DNA of 41,268 bases from Lautropia sp. (lineage in GTDB: Bacteria > Pseudomonadota > Gammaproteobacteria > Burkholderiales > Burkholderiaceae_E). Shown one piece after another: positions 25,426 to 35,171 of the stretch. The translations under genes and the position numbers were made by a program. The stretch is from positions 1 through 41,268 of the forward strand of contig JAUNLD010000021.1 in NCBI GenBank assembly GCA_030532425.1, written 5' to 3'. Under the pieces are notes generated by a model. The model was not told where the DNA came from and made no database searches. It saw nothing but the letters and a program-made list of their open reading frames with translations. How positions within the stretch are numbered: position 1 is the first letter of the stretch; each line of letters opens with the position of its first letter.

Positions 25426-26057
25426 TGTCTGCGACGCCCTCCATCCCCCCGGCCCGTGTGGCCGGGGCGGGCAGCCCCGTGCCCGCCTCGATCCATCAGC
25501 TGGTGCACAGCGCCCCCCCCACCCCCGATGAATACAAGCGCATGCAGTGGGCCTTTGCCTACGGCTCGCTGATCTGGAACCCCGAATTCGAGTTCGAGGA
25601 GCGCCACAAGGTCCGTATCGACGGCTACCACCGGGCCTTCTGCATCAACTCGCACACCTACCGCGGCACCCCCGATGACCCGGGCGTCGTACTGGGCCTG
25701 GACGAAGGCGGCAGCTGCGAAGGCATCGTCTACCGCGTCAAGACCGGTGACGAGGCCCGCATCATGGACCAGATCTACCAGCGCGAAATGCTCAGCGAAG
25801 TCTACCGGCCCAAGGTGCTGGACGTGCAACTGGCCGACGGCCGCACCGTCCCGGTGCTCACCTTCGTCGCCCACCAGGCCGACCGCCACGGCTACCTGCC
25901 CGGCCCGCGCAGCGAAGTCATCCGCCGGCTGCGCGAATGCAGCGGCTGCCGCGGCAGCAACCGCGACTATGCCCTCAACACCCAGCAGGCCCTGCGGGAA
26001 TGGGGGATCGAAGATCCTGCGCTGGACGCACTGATCGCCGACATCGACCGGCACTGA
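25422..26057 (+). CDS. ChaC-type gamma-glutamylcyclotransferase
   Basis: A 211-residue protein, probably cleaving glutathione to 5-oxoproline and Cys-Gly. The defining motif FAYGSLIWNP is at about residues 45-54, followed by VRIDGYHRAFCINSHTYRGTPDDPGVVLGLDEGGSCEGIVYRV, in which the Glu of CEGIVYRV is the expected catalytic acid, and by YLPGPRSEVIRRLRECSGCRGSNRDYALNTQQAL, typical of the bacterial ChaC branch. The first 38 residues are a poorly conserved leader. The start ATG lies within the topB stop (ATGA), so translation is probably coupled to topB. It is cytoplasmic, and the link to a topoisomerase is not obvious. Confidence 0.88.
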   Translation: MMSATPSIPPARVAGAGSPVPASIHQLVHSAPPTPDEYKRMQWAFAYGSLIWNPEFEFEERHKVRIDGYHRAFCINSHTYRGTPDDPGVVLGLDEGGSCEGIVYRVKTGDEARIMDQIYQREMLSEVYRPKVLDVQLADGRTVPVLTFVAHQADRHGYLPGPRSEVIRRLRECSGCRGSNRDYALNTQQALREWGIEDPALDALIADIDRH

Positions 26058-26083
26058 CAGCGGGCTGGCGGCATTCTCCGTAA

Positions 26084-27504
<1,421 letters not shown>

Positions 27505-27580
27505 ATGACGCGCGCCAGGCGTATGGCCGGCGCTGGCCGTCATGAGCCAACAGCCTTGCCTTTGCCGACCATATCGGGCA

Positions 27581-27598
27581 TGATGTACATCAATTGAT
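27581..27598 (+). promoter_or_regulatory. nested palindromes upstream of the antitoxin gene, likely autoregulatory operator
   Basis: TGATGTACATCA (27581-27592) is a perfect palindrome and overlaps a second one, ATCAATTGAT (27589-27598), which extends to TGTA...TACA with one mismatch. They end 18 bases before the antitoxin ATG. RelB/DinJ-type antitoxins repress their own operon through such sites. A TATACA element at 27598-27603 is too close to the start for a normal leader. Confidence 0.55.
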
Positions 27599-27616
27599 AT
27601 ACAAAAGGTGATGAAC

Positions 27617-27883
27617 ATGGCAAACAGCGCCCTGGTCAGCGTCAGGATCAGCGAAGACGTGAAACGAAAAGCCAGTGAAGTGCTGGCAGGCGCCGGCCTC
27701 ACCATTTCCGACGTGATGCGCATGACGCTGACCAAGATCGCCAGTGAACAGCGCTTCAGCTTCGACTATCAGCCCAACGCCGAAACCGCTGCCGTGCTTC
27801 AGGCCATCCAGCGTGGCCAGGAGCCCATGAACCGCGCCGACAACATCCAGGCGCTGATGGAGCAGCTCGATGCTGCCGATTGA
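27617..27883 (+). CDS. RelB/DinJ family antitoxin
   Basis: An 88-residue antitoxin. The start at 27617 (MANSALVSVRISEDVKRKASEVL) is preferred over the GTG at 27608 and ATG at 27611, because AGGTG lies six bases upstream and the N-terminus then matches DinJ. Residues 1-44 form a ribbon-helix-helix DNA-binding unit (VSVRISEDVKRKASEVLAGAGLTISDVMRMTLTKIA). The C-terminal part (about 50-88) would wrap and inhibit the toxin. It overlaps the toxin gene by 14 bases, as is typical of these operons, and is preceded by palindromic operator candidates at 27581-27598. The pair lies between two copies of the argG 3' end. Confidence 0.88.
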   Translation: MANSALVSVRISEDVKRKASEVLAGAGLTISDVMRMTLTKIASEQRFSFDYQPNAETAAVLQAIQRGQEPMNRADNIQALMEQLDAAD

Positions 27884-28136
27884 GTACACCAACGCCTTCA
27901 AACGAGACTTCAAGAAGCACGCTGGATTGGCCCTGTCCGAAAACTGGATCGAGGCCCTTTACTGCCTCTGCCAGCAAAGCCCCCTGCCCGCCAAATATCG
28001 GGATCATGCACTCACGGGCAACTGGCAGGGTTTTCGTGATTGTCATATTCAGCCAGACCTGGTGCTGATCTATCGGCAGACGGAACGGTCACTTGAACTG
28101 ATCCGTATTGGCAGTCACGCAACCCTCTTTGGCTGA
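27870..28136 (+). CDS. YafQ/RelE family mRNA interferase toxin
   Basis: An 88-residue ribosome-dependent endoribonuclease. It follows the YafQ pattern: EYTNAFKRDFKK at the N-terminus, then YRDHALTGNWQGFRDCHIQPDLVLIYR and the ending IRIGSHATLFG. From memory of E. coli YafQ, catalytic His50, His63, Asp67, His87 and Phe91 correspond, with a constant shift of four, to His46, His59, Asp63, His83 and Phe87 here, so the active site looks intact; the position after Asp63 is Leu rather than the Trp I recall for E. coli. The start overlaps the antitoxin by 14 bases. Just past its stop, from 28169, comes the second argG tail. Confidence 0.9.
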   Translation: MLPIEYTNAFKRDFKKHAGLALSENWIEALYCLCQQSPLPAKYRDHALTGNWQGFRDCHIQPDLVLIYRQTERSLELIRIGSHATLFG

Positions 28137-28168
28137 AAGAGTGTGTCACGAGCTGATTTGCATCCACA

Positions 28169-28243
28169 CTGGCCGGCTACAACCGCGTCGGCCTGCTCAC
28201 GGCCGGGGCCGGCCACGAGCTGCCGCAGCTGAAGAAGGACTGA
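28169..28243 (+). pseudogene. orphan copy of the argG 3' end
   Basis: It encodes the last 24 residues of argininosuccinate synthase ([24 protein letters not shown]) and a stop, with two amino-acid changes from the intact gene (Thr to Asn, Ala to Thr). It has no start codon or upstream argG sequence; homology begins abruptly at 28169. It was left by the event that placed the toxin-antitoxin pair between the two copies. Confidence 0.85.
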
Positions 28244-28258
28244 TCCTGATGACGGATC

Positions 28259-28293
28259 GGACAGGGCTGCGCCCTGGCGGGCGCACCCTGTCC
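28259..28293. terminator. bidirectional hairpin between the argG tail copy and the giant repeat protein gene
   Basis: GGACAGGG pairs with CCCTGTCC and, inside it, TGCGCC with GGCGCA, giving 14 base pairs with one bulged C and a 6-base loop. It stands between convergent genes, so it can serve both strands, although neither side has a T run. Confidence 0.55.
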
Positions 28294-28299
28294 TGTGGG

Positions 28300-31200
28300 T
28301 CAGAGCGTTGGAGGGACGGTCGGCCAGGGTTCATCCAGCAGCCCGGGCACCGGCGCCTTGACCATCAGGCTGACAGGTGCATCCATGTTTTTATCAGCTG
28401 ACGAATCACTCAGCAGCGCTGGCAGCGACAGGGTTTCCCCGTTGCTCCCCGGGATCAGCACCGGACTGGCCTGATCTTCTTCCGCAGCCACCGCTGCCTT
28501 CTCCCCGGGCTTCCCGGGCTGCCCACCGGACGTGTCCGTCTCCCGGGAAGCGCCCTCATCTTCGGCAACATGGGTCGGGGTGGTTTCTCCGGCTTCCTTC
28601 GCCCTCGAATCAGAAGCGGCATCCGCCTCCTGCACCGCCTCAGTGCCTTCCACGGGAAGATTGGCAGCTGCCGGCATCAGCTGTTTGCCCTGCTTCTCCG
28701 AGGCCCCCCCTTCCGTGGCTGCTGCCTCGGTGAACTCGATCGTGACGGTGGTGTCTGGCAGGATCCTGGCCACCGTCATCACCTTCGAGCCTGTGGAGAT
28801 GAAGGTCTTGTCACTGGGGTCCACCTCGGCGATCGTGATGGTGCCACCCTGGTTGTTCTCGCTGCGCCACGCAAAATTGCCTAGGGACGACGCGTAATAG
28901 ACAGAATCCTGCCAGACATTCCTGTGATCGCTCTGATCACTGGAAAAATAGAACAGTGCCGGTTTGTAATCATCATACTGGACGACGAAAGCGGTGGACT
29001 GGGCCTTGCCCTCGCTGCCATCATGCAGCACCTGATCGAGGCTCGTACCCTGCGTCTTGAAAAACTGCTCGTCCAGCCAGGTCTTGTTCTTCTCATTGCC
29101 CAGCAGCAGCAACCGACCTCCCTTGTCCCTGGCCTGCCGCGCGGCTTCGGTCTTGTTGATGGCCTCATCGAGCGTGACCAGCTCGTAGGCCTTTGGCTCG
29201 CCATCCTCGCTCAACATGTAGTAGGGAAAGAGCTTGCGGCCATCATCCGTCTGCTCCGTATAGGACAGGATGCGGTAGCGTTTCGTACCTCCCCTGATAT
29301 CGGCCTCGGATGGCCGCCCCAGTACATTGAAGAACACGTCCTGATCGAAGCGGCTGATGGTGTCATGTCCCACCACCGGTTCAGCCAGCGTGCCCTGGGC
29401 AAGCGGTATCGGGCCCGACGGGAAGGACAGCTGAATCATCACCACCGTGTCACTGCTGGAATGAATGTATCGGCCATTGCTGTCGATCGGCACGAAGGCA
29501 AGCGCGCCGTTCGTGCTGCGCGTCGAATCCCAGTAGACATGATCGAAATCCTCGGACGCAATCCGGTCATTGGCCCTGATCGGCACGACTTCCCCATTGG
29601 GACGCTGAATCGTCAGTAGTGGCAGCGAATCATCCTGATTCAGCTGGGCGCTGGGATTTTCATGCACGGCAACAGCATGCGGTTCCCTGTCAGGATCGGT
29701 ACCGGCGAACAGGCTACGGTCGAGCCGGGTAACCTTATTGAAGGGGATTTCCTGCCGGTGAGCAAAGGATTGGATGTGGGTGACGGAGGACGGAAACCCG
29801 TAGCCACTGGCACTGAATTTTGAATGTGATCCCTGGTAGGCCGGCACCGGGCCAAACTCGATCACCTCGTAGGTTCGGGCGCCCAGCCCAGGGATCGGCT
29901 GATGCAGACTGTCCAGTGGCGTGAACGTGAAGTGCCCGCCGCGGTTGCCGCTGTTGTCCCACCCAAACCGGTAGATGTCTTCCTTGTCGACGACATCACC
30001 CACCGACACATCCTGCCGGGGCTTGTAGCCAGATTGTCCCTTTGTGCCTTCGGGCACAAGCATCAACGCTGACAAATTGCGATCAGCGTCATCGATTTCA
30101 TGGATGGCATCGATCCGGATCGCATTCGCGATGAATCCGTTGAGATCATAGCCCAGCAGGTGGCCTTCGGCATATCTGATGGTTTGCCCATCGGGTACCT
30201 GGATATCACTATTGCTCAGACTGCTGAAGTTCGGCAGCTGCGAGCTTTCCTGCACGGAAATCCGCTGCGTGCTGATACCCAGCACGCGCTGCTTCTGAAT
30301 GTCCAGCACATCGTAGTCGATATATCCACCCTGGTTGTAGGCGGCATTCCAGAAAAGGTTGCCCAGATCACGCTGGTGAATGACCTGATCCTGCTCCACG
30401 GGCAGGGGATCACCCGATCCCCGATACAGCAGCAGGGGGGAAGACCCTTTGGTAGGCTTGGGCAGATTGTCATCGCGGTAGATGGTCCAGCGCACACGGA
30501 CATGATCCGGTGCTGCCTCGGGATCATCGGCACCGAACTGGGCCAGCGGAATCTTGGCATGGCCATTCAGGACAGCCTTGGCCTCGCTCAGCGAATGGCG
30601 AGCAACCTGACCGAGATGAACCCGTGCCGTCCTGAGCTGCTCGTCCAGATGCAGCACCTGCTCGCCGGCATCCGCCTGAACCTCACCTGCCGTATCGAGC
30701 AGCACATAGCGGATGGTGCCGTCCCGGTAACTGGCATTGCCTTCCCAATGAAGTCGATCCAGATCCTCAAGCTCCAGGACTTGCCCTGGATCCACCCGGG
30801 TTGCATCGTAAATGTTGCCGCTTTTCTGCTTGTCCCACAGGAGCGGACTCGAACTTCCCTTTGTGAAACCATCGGCCTCGATGCTCTCGATGCGGATACG
30901 CTTGCCCAAAGCCGCCTCCGCCCCCGCAAAGGCTTCGCGTCCCAGCAGCACGGTCTTGTCGCGCAGGATGACCCGGGTCGGCTCCCCATCGTTGACGGAT
31001 GGCACATCTGGTGGGGCAGGCAGCTCCTGCACCGTGATGGTTTGCGGATTCACACCGACAATCTCGCGGCCATCGGCATCGAGCGCCACAAAACGGAAGC
31101 TCCCACCCTCATTGGTCGACGCATCCCAGACAAGCTTGTCGAAATGCTCGGCCGCCAATGGCGTGCCAGGGTCGACAGACTCCAGCGGCAGCGGGCCTGC

Positions 31201-34200
31201 CCCATCACGGTCCACTTTCAGCGGCCCCGGCGACCCCGGTGCTGGCTGATGCGGATTGACCACTTCCACCCGGATTGCCGCCGGCTGACGACTGGGATCA
31301 CTGCCCGCAAAGGTGCTGGCTGCCAGCGCCAGCACCCCATCATGGTCCACCGACAGCATCTGCGCCGTGTCCGGATAGCTGGGCGGCAACATCGCTTCGT
31401 GGATGTGCACGGTCTGCGGCGAAGAACCGGGAATGGGACTGCCATCGGCATGGACCGGCTCGAACTGGAACGACCCGCCCTGCCCCACCTGGGCAAACCA
31501 TTGCAGACGGCCAAACTGCTGCGCATCGATGATCCGGTTTTCACCCACCACGGTGCCATCCTGCAAACGCAATGCACCCAGCGCAGGATCCGCACCGGTG
31601 GGCCTTACCGAGAGGATGCGGATGGCGGGGGGTGCCTTGTCGAGTTCGCTTCCCCGAAACACGTCGGCAACAATCCACAACCGGCTGTCATGATCCACAT
31701 TCAGCGTGACCGGCCCCTGATACACCGGCAGGGAGGCCTGCTCCCGGATGCTGAGGGTATGCGTATCCGACCCAAGAATCCGTGTGCCATCGGCATTGAT
31801 CGCCTCGAAGCTGAAGCGTCCGCCTTCGTTGCCAGCAGCGTGCCAGGTGATCCAGGCAAACTCGTCGGCATTGACCACACTGCCCACGCGCAAGGGTCTG
31901 GTCACGCCCGGCTTGGTCACACTCAGGGCTGCATCGGTATCGGCCCCACCGCCAGCCGGCACGATCTGGGTGATCCGAATGGCCGTCGGCTTGTGCGCGG
32001 CCTCCCGCCCCACAAAATTGCTTTCATCCAGGACCAGATCGGCATCGTGTGCCACCCACAACGACGTCGGTTGATCGGGATAATCCGGCGGTGCCGGGTG
32101 TTCAATAACCTGCACCCGTTGCGGCACAGCGCCCAGCAGGGTCGTGCCATCGGCATTGGCCGCCTCAAAACGGAAACTGCCTCCCTCGTTGCTGGCGCTG
32201 TCCCAGGCGAGCTTGTCAAAATCCTTCGCCAGGATGAACCAGTTGGCTTCGACCTTCTGGCGCTGCGGGCCAAAGACCAGAGCCGATCCTTCCGTGTCAT
32301 CGGGATTGCGGGGATTGATCGCCGTGATGCGGATGCCCGCCGGCTGACGTGCCGGATCCAGACCGGAAAAAATCGTGGCGGCAATCGACTTCGAGCCATC
32401 GTGAGCCACCTGCAAATCATCGAGCTTCGATGGATAGTTTGGTGGCTCAGGATGAACCTTCACCCCCACGGACTGCGTCAGTGCCGTGTCGATGGGTTCG
32501 CCAGACGATGACAACGGGGTAAAACGGAATGTGCCGCCGTGGTTGTCCTGGGCGTGCCAGCGAATGTTGTCAAAGTCCGCCCGCTCGATGATATCCCCCG
32601 GCTTCAACGCAACATCGCCTTTGGGGGTCGAACGGAACAACGGCCCCTGCATCCCTGTCGGCATGCCCGTCGCCTCAATGGCCGTGATGCGCACGGCATC
32701 GGGCACCCGGGCCGGATCGATGCCGGCAAAGACGATACGCGAGATATTCAGTTCACCCTCATGCGCAACCGGCAGCGGCGCCTGATTCTGCGGATAAGTC
32801 GGCGGCAGTGGCGGCGCAGGCGGCTGGGTGTCCGTGGAAGGCGGATTGATCGGTTCTACTGGTGGGGTGGGCACGGCCGGCGTCCCACCGGGCACGGACG
32901 GTGTCGCCGAATCCGCGGGAGGTGTTGCGGTGTCGGGCAAGGTCGCCGCCGGAGGTGTGGCCGCACCAGGGCCAGCCGGATGAGCGTCTGTCTGGGGCAC
33001 ATCAGTGGGTGGGACCGGTGTGCCGGGTGTCGTACCCGTGTCCGGCGTCGTGGGTGCCGTACCGGTACCGGTCGTGCCTGTACCCGTGCCATTGTCCGGT
33101 GTCGGGCTGGTGCCCGTATTGGGCGACGTGGGCGCAGTACCCCCCGGTGTCGCACCCATGCCCGGGGTCGAGGACGTACCCGTATTGGGTGAAGTGGGTG
33201 CAGAGCCCGTACCATTGTCCGGCGTCGTGGGTGTCGTGCCCCCTGGCACCGTACCCGGCGGTACCGGCGTGGGATGGACGCTTCCCGGCAGGGTGCCGGG
33301 CACACTCCCCTGATCGGGCTGCCCCGGTACTGCCGGCGCCCCCGGATAAGCGGGTACGAGCGGACCTCCGGGCACGCCAGAACCACCGGGATAGCCGGGT
33401 ACCAGCGGCACGCCCGGATACCCCGGATAGCCCGGAACCATCGGCACACCGGGATAACCAGGCACCACCAGCACACCCGGATATCCCGGATAACCCGGAA
33501 CCATCGGCACACCAGGATGTCCCGGCTGCCCTGGCACCAGTGGCACACCAGGGTTGCCCGGTACAAGCGGCACGCTGCCGCCACCAGGCACACTGGGTGG
33601 CGGCGGGGTCGTCTGGTCAGACGAGCCATCAGGTGGCACTGTGGGCGACCGACCGGCAGGATCCGTCGGCGGAGGATGGGCGCCCGCACCAGCAGTCTGT
33701 CCTCCCTGGCTCAGGTTGTCATGACGGCGCCCTGACGAAACGGCTGGCGAGCTGATGTACTGGCTGCTCACGGCGGCCTGCGTCAGCAACGCCCCCAGCC
33801 ATACATGTACCGGCCCCGTCGATGAGGCCACCACAGCAGCCTGCCCCCCACCCACGGCTGCGGCAGCCAGTGTGGACGGCTCTGCCAACAAGCCCCCTGT
33901 TGCGATGTCAGCCCCGGCCAGCTGGGTGCTCTGACGTGCGGCGTCATCCTCCTGGCTGGCTGGCATCGGCGCCTCTTCTGACACCTCCACCCGCCCCACC
34001 CCTGCCCGGGCAGGCGTCAGCGCAGTGTCACCCATCCCATCCTTCCACGGCCCATCCACCGGCAGTGCCGGCGATATCGTCTTGCGCAAGCTCCCTGCCC
34101 TTGCTTCAGCGGACAAACGGCTACCAACCCCCGTCGATGGGTTTTCCACCGAACCGGCGGGCAATGAAACCTGGGGAATGTAGGGGCTCTTCATACGCTT

Positions 34201-34245
34201 CATCCAGAGAATCCGTGCTTCCCGGCACACACTGGGCAGAAGCAC
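28300..34245 (-). CDS. giant surface-type protein with collagen-like VPGYPG tract and ten cadherin-like repeats
   Basis: A 1981-residue protein not assigned to a named family. Residues 1-195 are a non-repeated, Ala/Ser-rich head with no classical signal peptide. Residues of about 195-480 are Pro/Gly/Thr-rich: a VPGYPGxP tract, then TPDNGTG/TSPNTGT repeats. About ten repeats of 105-150 residues follow (DNA about 32810 down to 28740), each with an (A/V)HDG-like opening, F.G.DP...P.AIRI, and W.A..NEGGSFRFE...ADG, resembling cadherin-like adhesin modules; the last three are more diverged. The C-terminal 130 residues are acidic, ending ...SLPALLSDSS...PTVPPTL. There are no RTX nonapeptides and no LPXTG. 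Export, perhaps by a type I system, is inferred. The start could be GTG at 34245 or ATG at 34203; neither has a clear ribosome-binding site. Confidence 0.75.
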   Translation of the reverse strand: MLLPSVCREARILWMKRMKSPYIPQVSLPAGSVENPSTGVGSRLSAEARAGSLRKTISPALPVDGPWKDGMGDTALTPARAGVGRVEVSEEAPMPASQEDDAARQSTQLAGADIATGGLLAEPSTLAAAAVGGGQAAVVASSTGPVHVWLGALLTQAAVSSQYISSPAVSSGRRHDNLSQGGQTAGAGAHPPPTDPAGRSPTVPPDGSSDQTTPPPPSVPGGGSVPLVPGNPGVPLVPGQPGHPGVPMVPGYPGYPGVLVVPGYPGVPMVPGYPGYPGVPLVPGYPGGSGVPGGPLVPAYPGAPAVPGQPDQGSVPGTLPGSVHPTPVPPGTVPGGTTPTTPDNGTGSAPTSPNTGTSSTPGMGATPGGTAPTSPNTGTSPTPDNGTGTGTTGTGTAPTTPDTGTTPGTPVPPTDVPQTDAHPAGPGAATPPAATLPDTATPPADSATPSVPGGTPAVPTPPVEPINPPSTDTQPPAPPLPPTYPQNQAPLPVAHEGELNISRIVFAGIDPARVPDAVRITAIEATGMPTGMQGPLFRSTPKGDVALKPGDIIERADFDNIRWHAQDNHGGTFRFTPLSSSGEPIDTALTQSVGVKVHPEPPNYPSKLDDLQVAHDGSKSIAATIFSGLDPARQPAGIRITAINPRNPDDTEGSALVFGPQRQKVEANWFILAKDFDKLAWDSASNEGGSFRFEAANADGTTLLGAVPQRVQVIEHPAPPDYPDQPTSLWVAHDADLVLDESNFVGREAAHKPTAIRITQIVPAGGGADTDAALSVTKPGVTRPLRVGSVVNADEFAWITWHAAGNEGGRFSFEAINADGTRILGSDTHTLSIREQASLPVYQGPVTLNVDHDSRLWIVADVFRGSELDKAPPAIRILSVRPTGADPALGALRLQDGTVVGENRIIDAQQFGRLQWFAQVGQGGSFQFEPVHADGSPIPGSSPQTVHIHEAMLPPSYPDTAQMLSVDHDGVLALAASTFAGSDPSRQPAAIRVEVVNPHQPAPGSPGPLKVDRDGAGPLPLESVDPGTPLAAEHFDKLVWDASTNEGGSFRFVALDADGREIVGVNPQTITVQELPAPPDVPSVNDGEPTRVILRDKTVLLGREAFAGAEAALGKRIRIESIEADGFTKGSSSPLLWDKQKSGNIYDATRVDPGQVLELEDLDRLHWEGNASYRDGTIRYVLLDTAGEVQADAGEQVLHLDEQLRTARVHLGQVARHSLSEAKAVLNGHAKIPLAQFGADDPEAAPDHVRVRWTIYRDDNLPKPTKGSSPLLLYRGSGDPLPVEQDQVIHQRDLGNLFWNAAYNQGGYIDYDVLDIQKQRVLGISTQRISVQESSQLPNFSSLSNSDIQVPDGQTIRYAEGHLLGYDLNGFIANAIRIDAIHEIDDADRNLSALMLVPEGTKGQSGYKPRQDVSVGDVVDKEDIYRFGWDNSGNRGGHFTFTPLDSLHQPIPGLGARTYEVIEFGPVPAYQGSHSKFSASGYGFPSSVTHIQSFAHRQEIPFNKVTRLDRSLFAGTDPDREPHAVAVHENPSAQLNQDDSLPLLTIQRPNGEVVPIRANDRIASEDFDHVYWDSTRSTNGALAFVPIDSNGRYIHSSSDTVVMIQLSFPSGPIPLAQGTLAEPVVGHDTISRFDQDVFFNVLGRPSEADIRGGTKRYRILSYTEQTDDGRKLFPYYMLSEDGEPKAYELVTLDEAINKTEAARQARDKGGRLLLLGNEKNKTWLDEQFFKTQGTSLDQVLHDGSEGKAQSTAFVVQYDDYKPALFYFSSDQSDHRNVWQDSVYYASSLGNFAWRSENNQGGTITIAEVDPSDKTFISTGSKVMTVARILPDTTVTIEFTEAAATEGGASEKQGKQLMPAAANLPVEGTEAVQEADAASDSRAKEAGETTPTHVAEDEGASRETDTSGGQPGKPGEKAAVAAEEDQASPVLIPGSNGETLSLPALLSDSSADKNMDAPVSLMVKAPVPGLLDEPWPTVPPTL
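33300..33560 (-). repeat. in-frame minisatellite coding VPGYPGYPG units
   Basis: Near-identical DNA units of about 30-60 bases encode runs of VPGYPGYPGVP. For example, the segments starting near 33421 and 33481 both read CCCGGAACCATCGGCACACC after a GGATA(A/G)-type lead. Unit lengths are multiples of three, so copy-number change would keep the frame. Confidence 0.75.
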
Positions 34246-34260
34246 CTTGACCTTGTCAAG
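34246..34260. promoter_or_regulatory. inverted repeat CTTGAC-3-GTCAAG at the start of the giant gene
   Basis: Two 6-base arms around three bases lie directly upstream of the GTG at 34245. The minus-strand arm includes TTGACA, a -35-like hexamer, but no good -10 follows. It is an operator or promoter candidate only. Confidence 0.3.
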
Positions 34261-35171
34261 TCCGGATGCTGCGCCCAGGCTGGGCCTTGCCCGCGTTGCC
34301 CACCCCCAATGGCTTGCCGTATGGGACAGGCGACAACCCGATGTGGCGTAATTCCATCACCGTCCTTCACGGCATCAGGGCACGCACAAGCTGCCCAGGG
34401 CCATGCGCCCCCGCAGCACAGTGGGTGCCAGAGCGACTGATGAACGCGTTTGCACCCACGCTGGCGCAGCCAAAGAAGAACTGCTCCCCCTGCTGGACAA
34501 GGTCATGTTGTCTGGATGTGCCCTGTTTCATGGAAGCACCCACCCTGTCTACCTGCACCCTATGCAGGGGTGACACGGCCATCAGACCTACCCGAAGCCC
34601 CACCTATCGGCCCTGCATGGCAACCTGCCCACAACGCACGCATAGTGGCCGCCCTCGACACGCTGCCGGCATCGAGGCGCAACCCCGATGCCCCCGCCGG
34701 CTGTCCGCCACACAATGCGGACCACGCGAGCGGCGCCGGATCATCTCCTCCATACCTCTCATTCTCATGTCTGCTCACCCGAACCCTGTGGTCCAAACGC
34801 CTGCGGCCGACCGCTTTCCGCTGGCCGTTGCCCTGCTCTACCCCACCACGCTGCCCAGCCTCGGCCTGCGCCGCAAGCGTGCCAAGGCTCAGCAGCAAGA
34901 CACACCCAACCCGCTCAAGCCGCAACCCCCGCTGGCCTGACCACAGCATCAGGGTCGCATCGGGCCCGCTGCACTGCAGCCGCACATCAGCCAGCGCCCT
35001 GGCCCCAGCGTGGGCCATCGACAACGCTTCACCTGGTTGCCGTTCCGACAAAGCCACCCTCCCGGGTGGCTTTTTGTTTTCCGGGATGTCGGGCCGTTGA
35101 TCTGCTCATCGCAGCCGCCGCGCGTGATATGTTTCCAGGAAATCACTCCAGGCTCACCCCCGGCCTTTCCC
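34261..35171. other. 0.9 kb stretch without a supportable gene
   Basis: Several open frames exist on both strands (for example 34266-34940 plus and 34560-35057 minus), but their codon use is poor, with many AGG, CGA and TGT codons, they have no ribosome-binding sites, and their products resemble nothing I know. The stretch ends with a strong plus-strand terminator at 35051-35080, so something upstream on the plus strand may be transcribed: a small RNA, a short peptide such as the 57-codon frame starting at 34768, or a decayed gene. Confidence 0.5.
35051..35080 (+). terminator. strong intrinsic terminator with no gene in front of it
   Basis: AGCCACCC, a 4-base loop, then GGGTGGCT, followed by TTTT, G and TTTT. 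This is the best terminator in the window. It precedes the YhaO-like gene and faces the plus direction; the stem could also work weakly on the minus strand. Confidence 0.8.

Larger units (their letters stand above)
28169..28293 (+). repeat. right copy of duplicated argG tail
   Basis: Partner of 27383-27504. The coding part is nearly identical, but the terminator has diverged and its hairpin is longer. The copy ends seven bases before the stop of the giant repeat protein gene. Confidence 0.9.

Noticed and set aside
28300-28740. RTX-type secretion signal at the end of the giant protein
   Set aside because: No GGxGxDxxx nonapeptides are present; only a loose similarity to type I secretion tails remains.
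30100-32511. 803-codon open frame on the plus strand
   Set aside because: It lies wholly antisense to the giant repeat protein, has no family resemblance, and its openness is explained by the codon use of the G+C-rich opposite strand.
33300-33560. CRISPR-like regular repeats
   Set aside because: Units are in-frame VPGYPG codons without unique spacers, inside a coding sequence.
34266-34940. 224-codon plus-strand frame before the terminator
   Set aside because: Many rare codons, Pro/Cys-rich product, no ribosome-binding site and no recognisable domain. The short frame at 34768 is slightly better but still unsupported.
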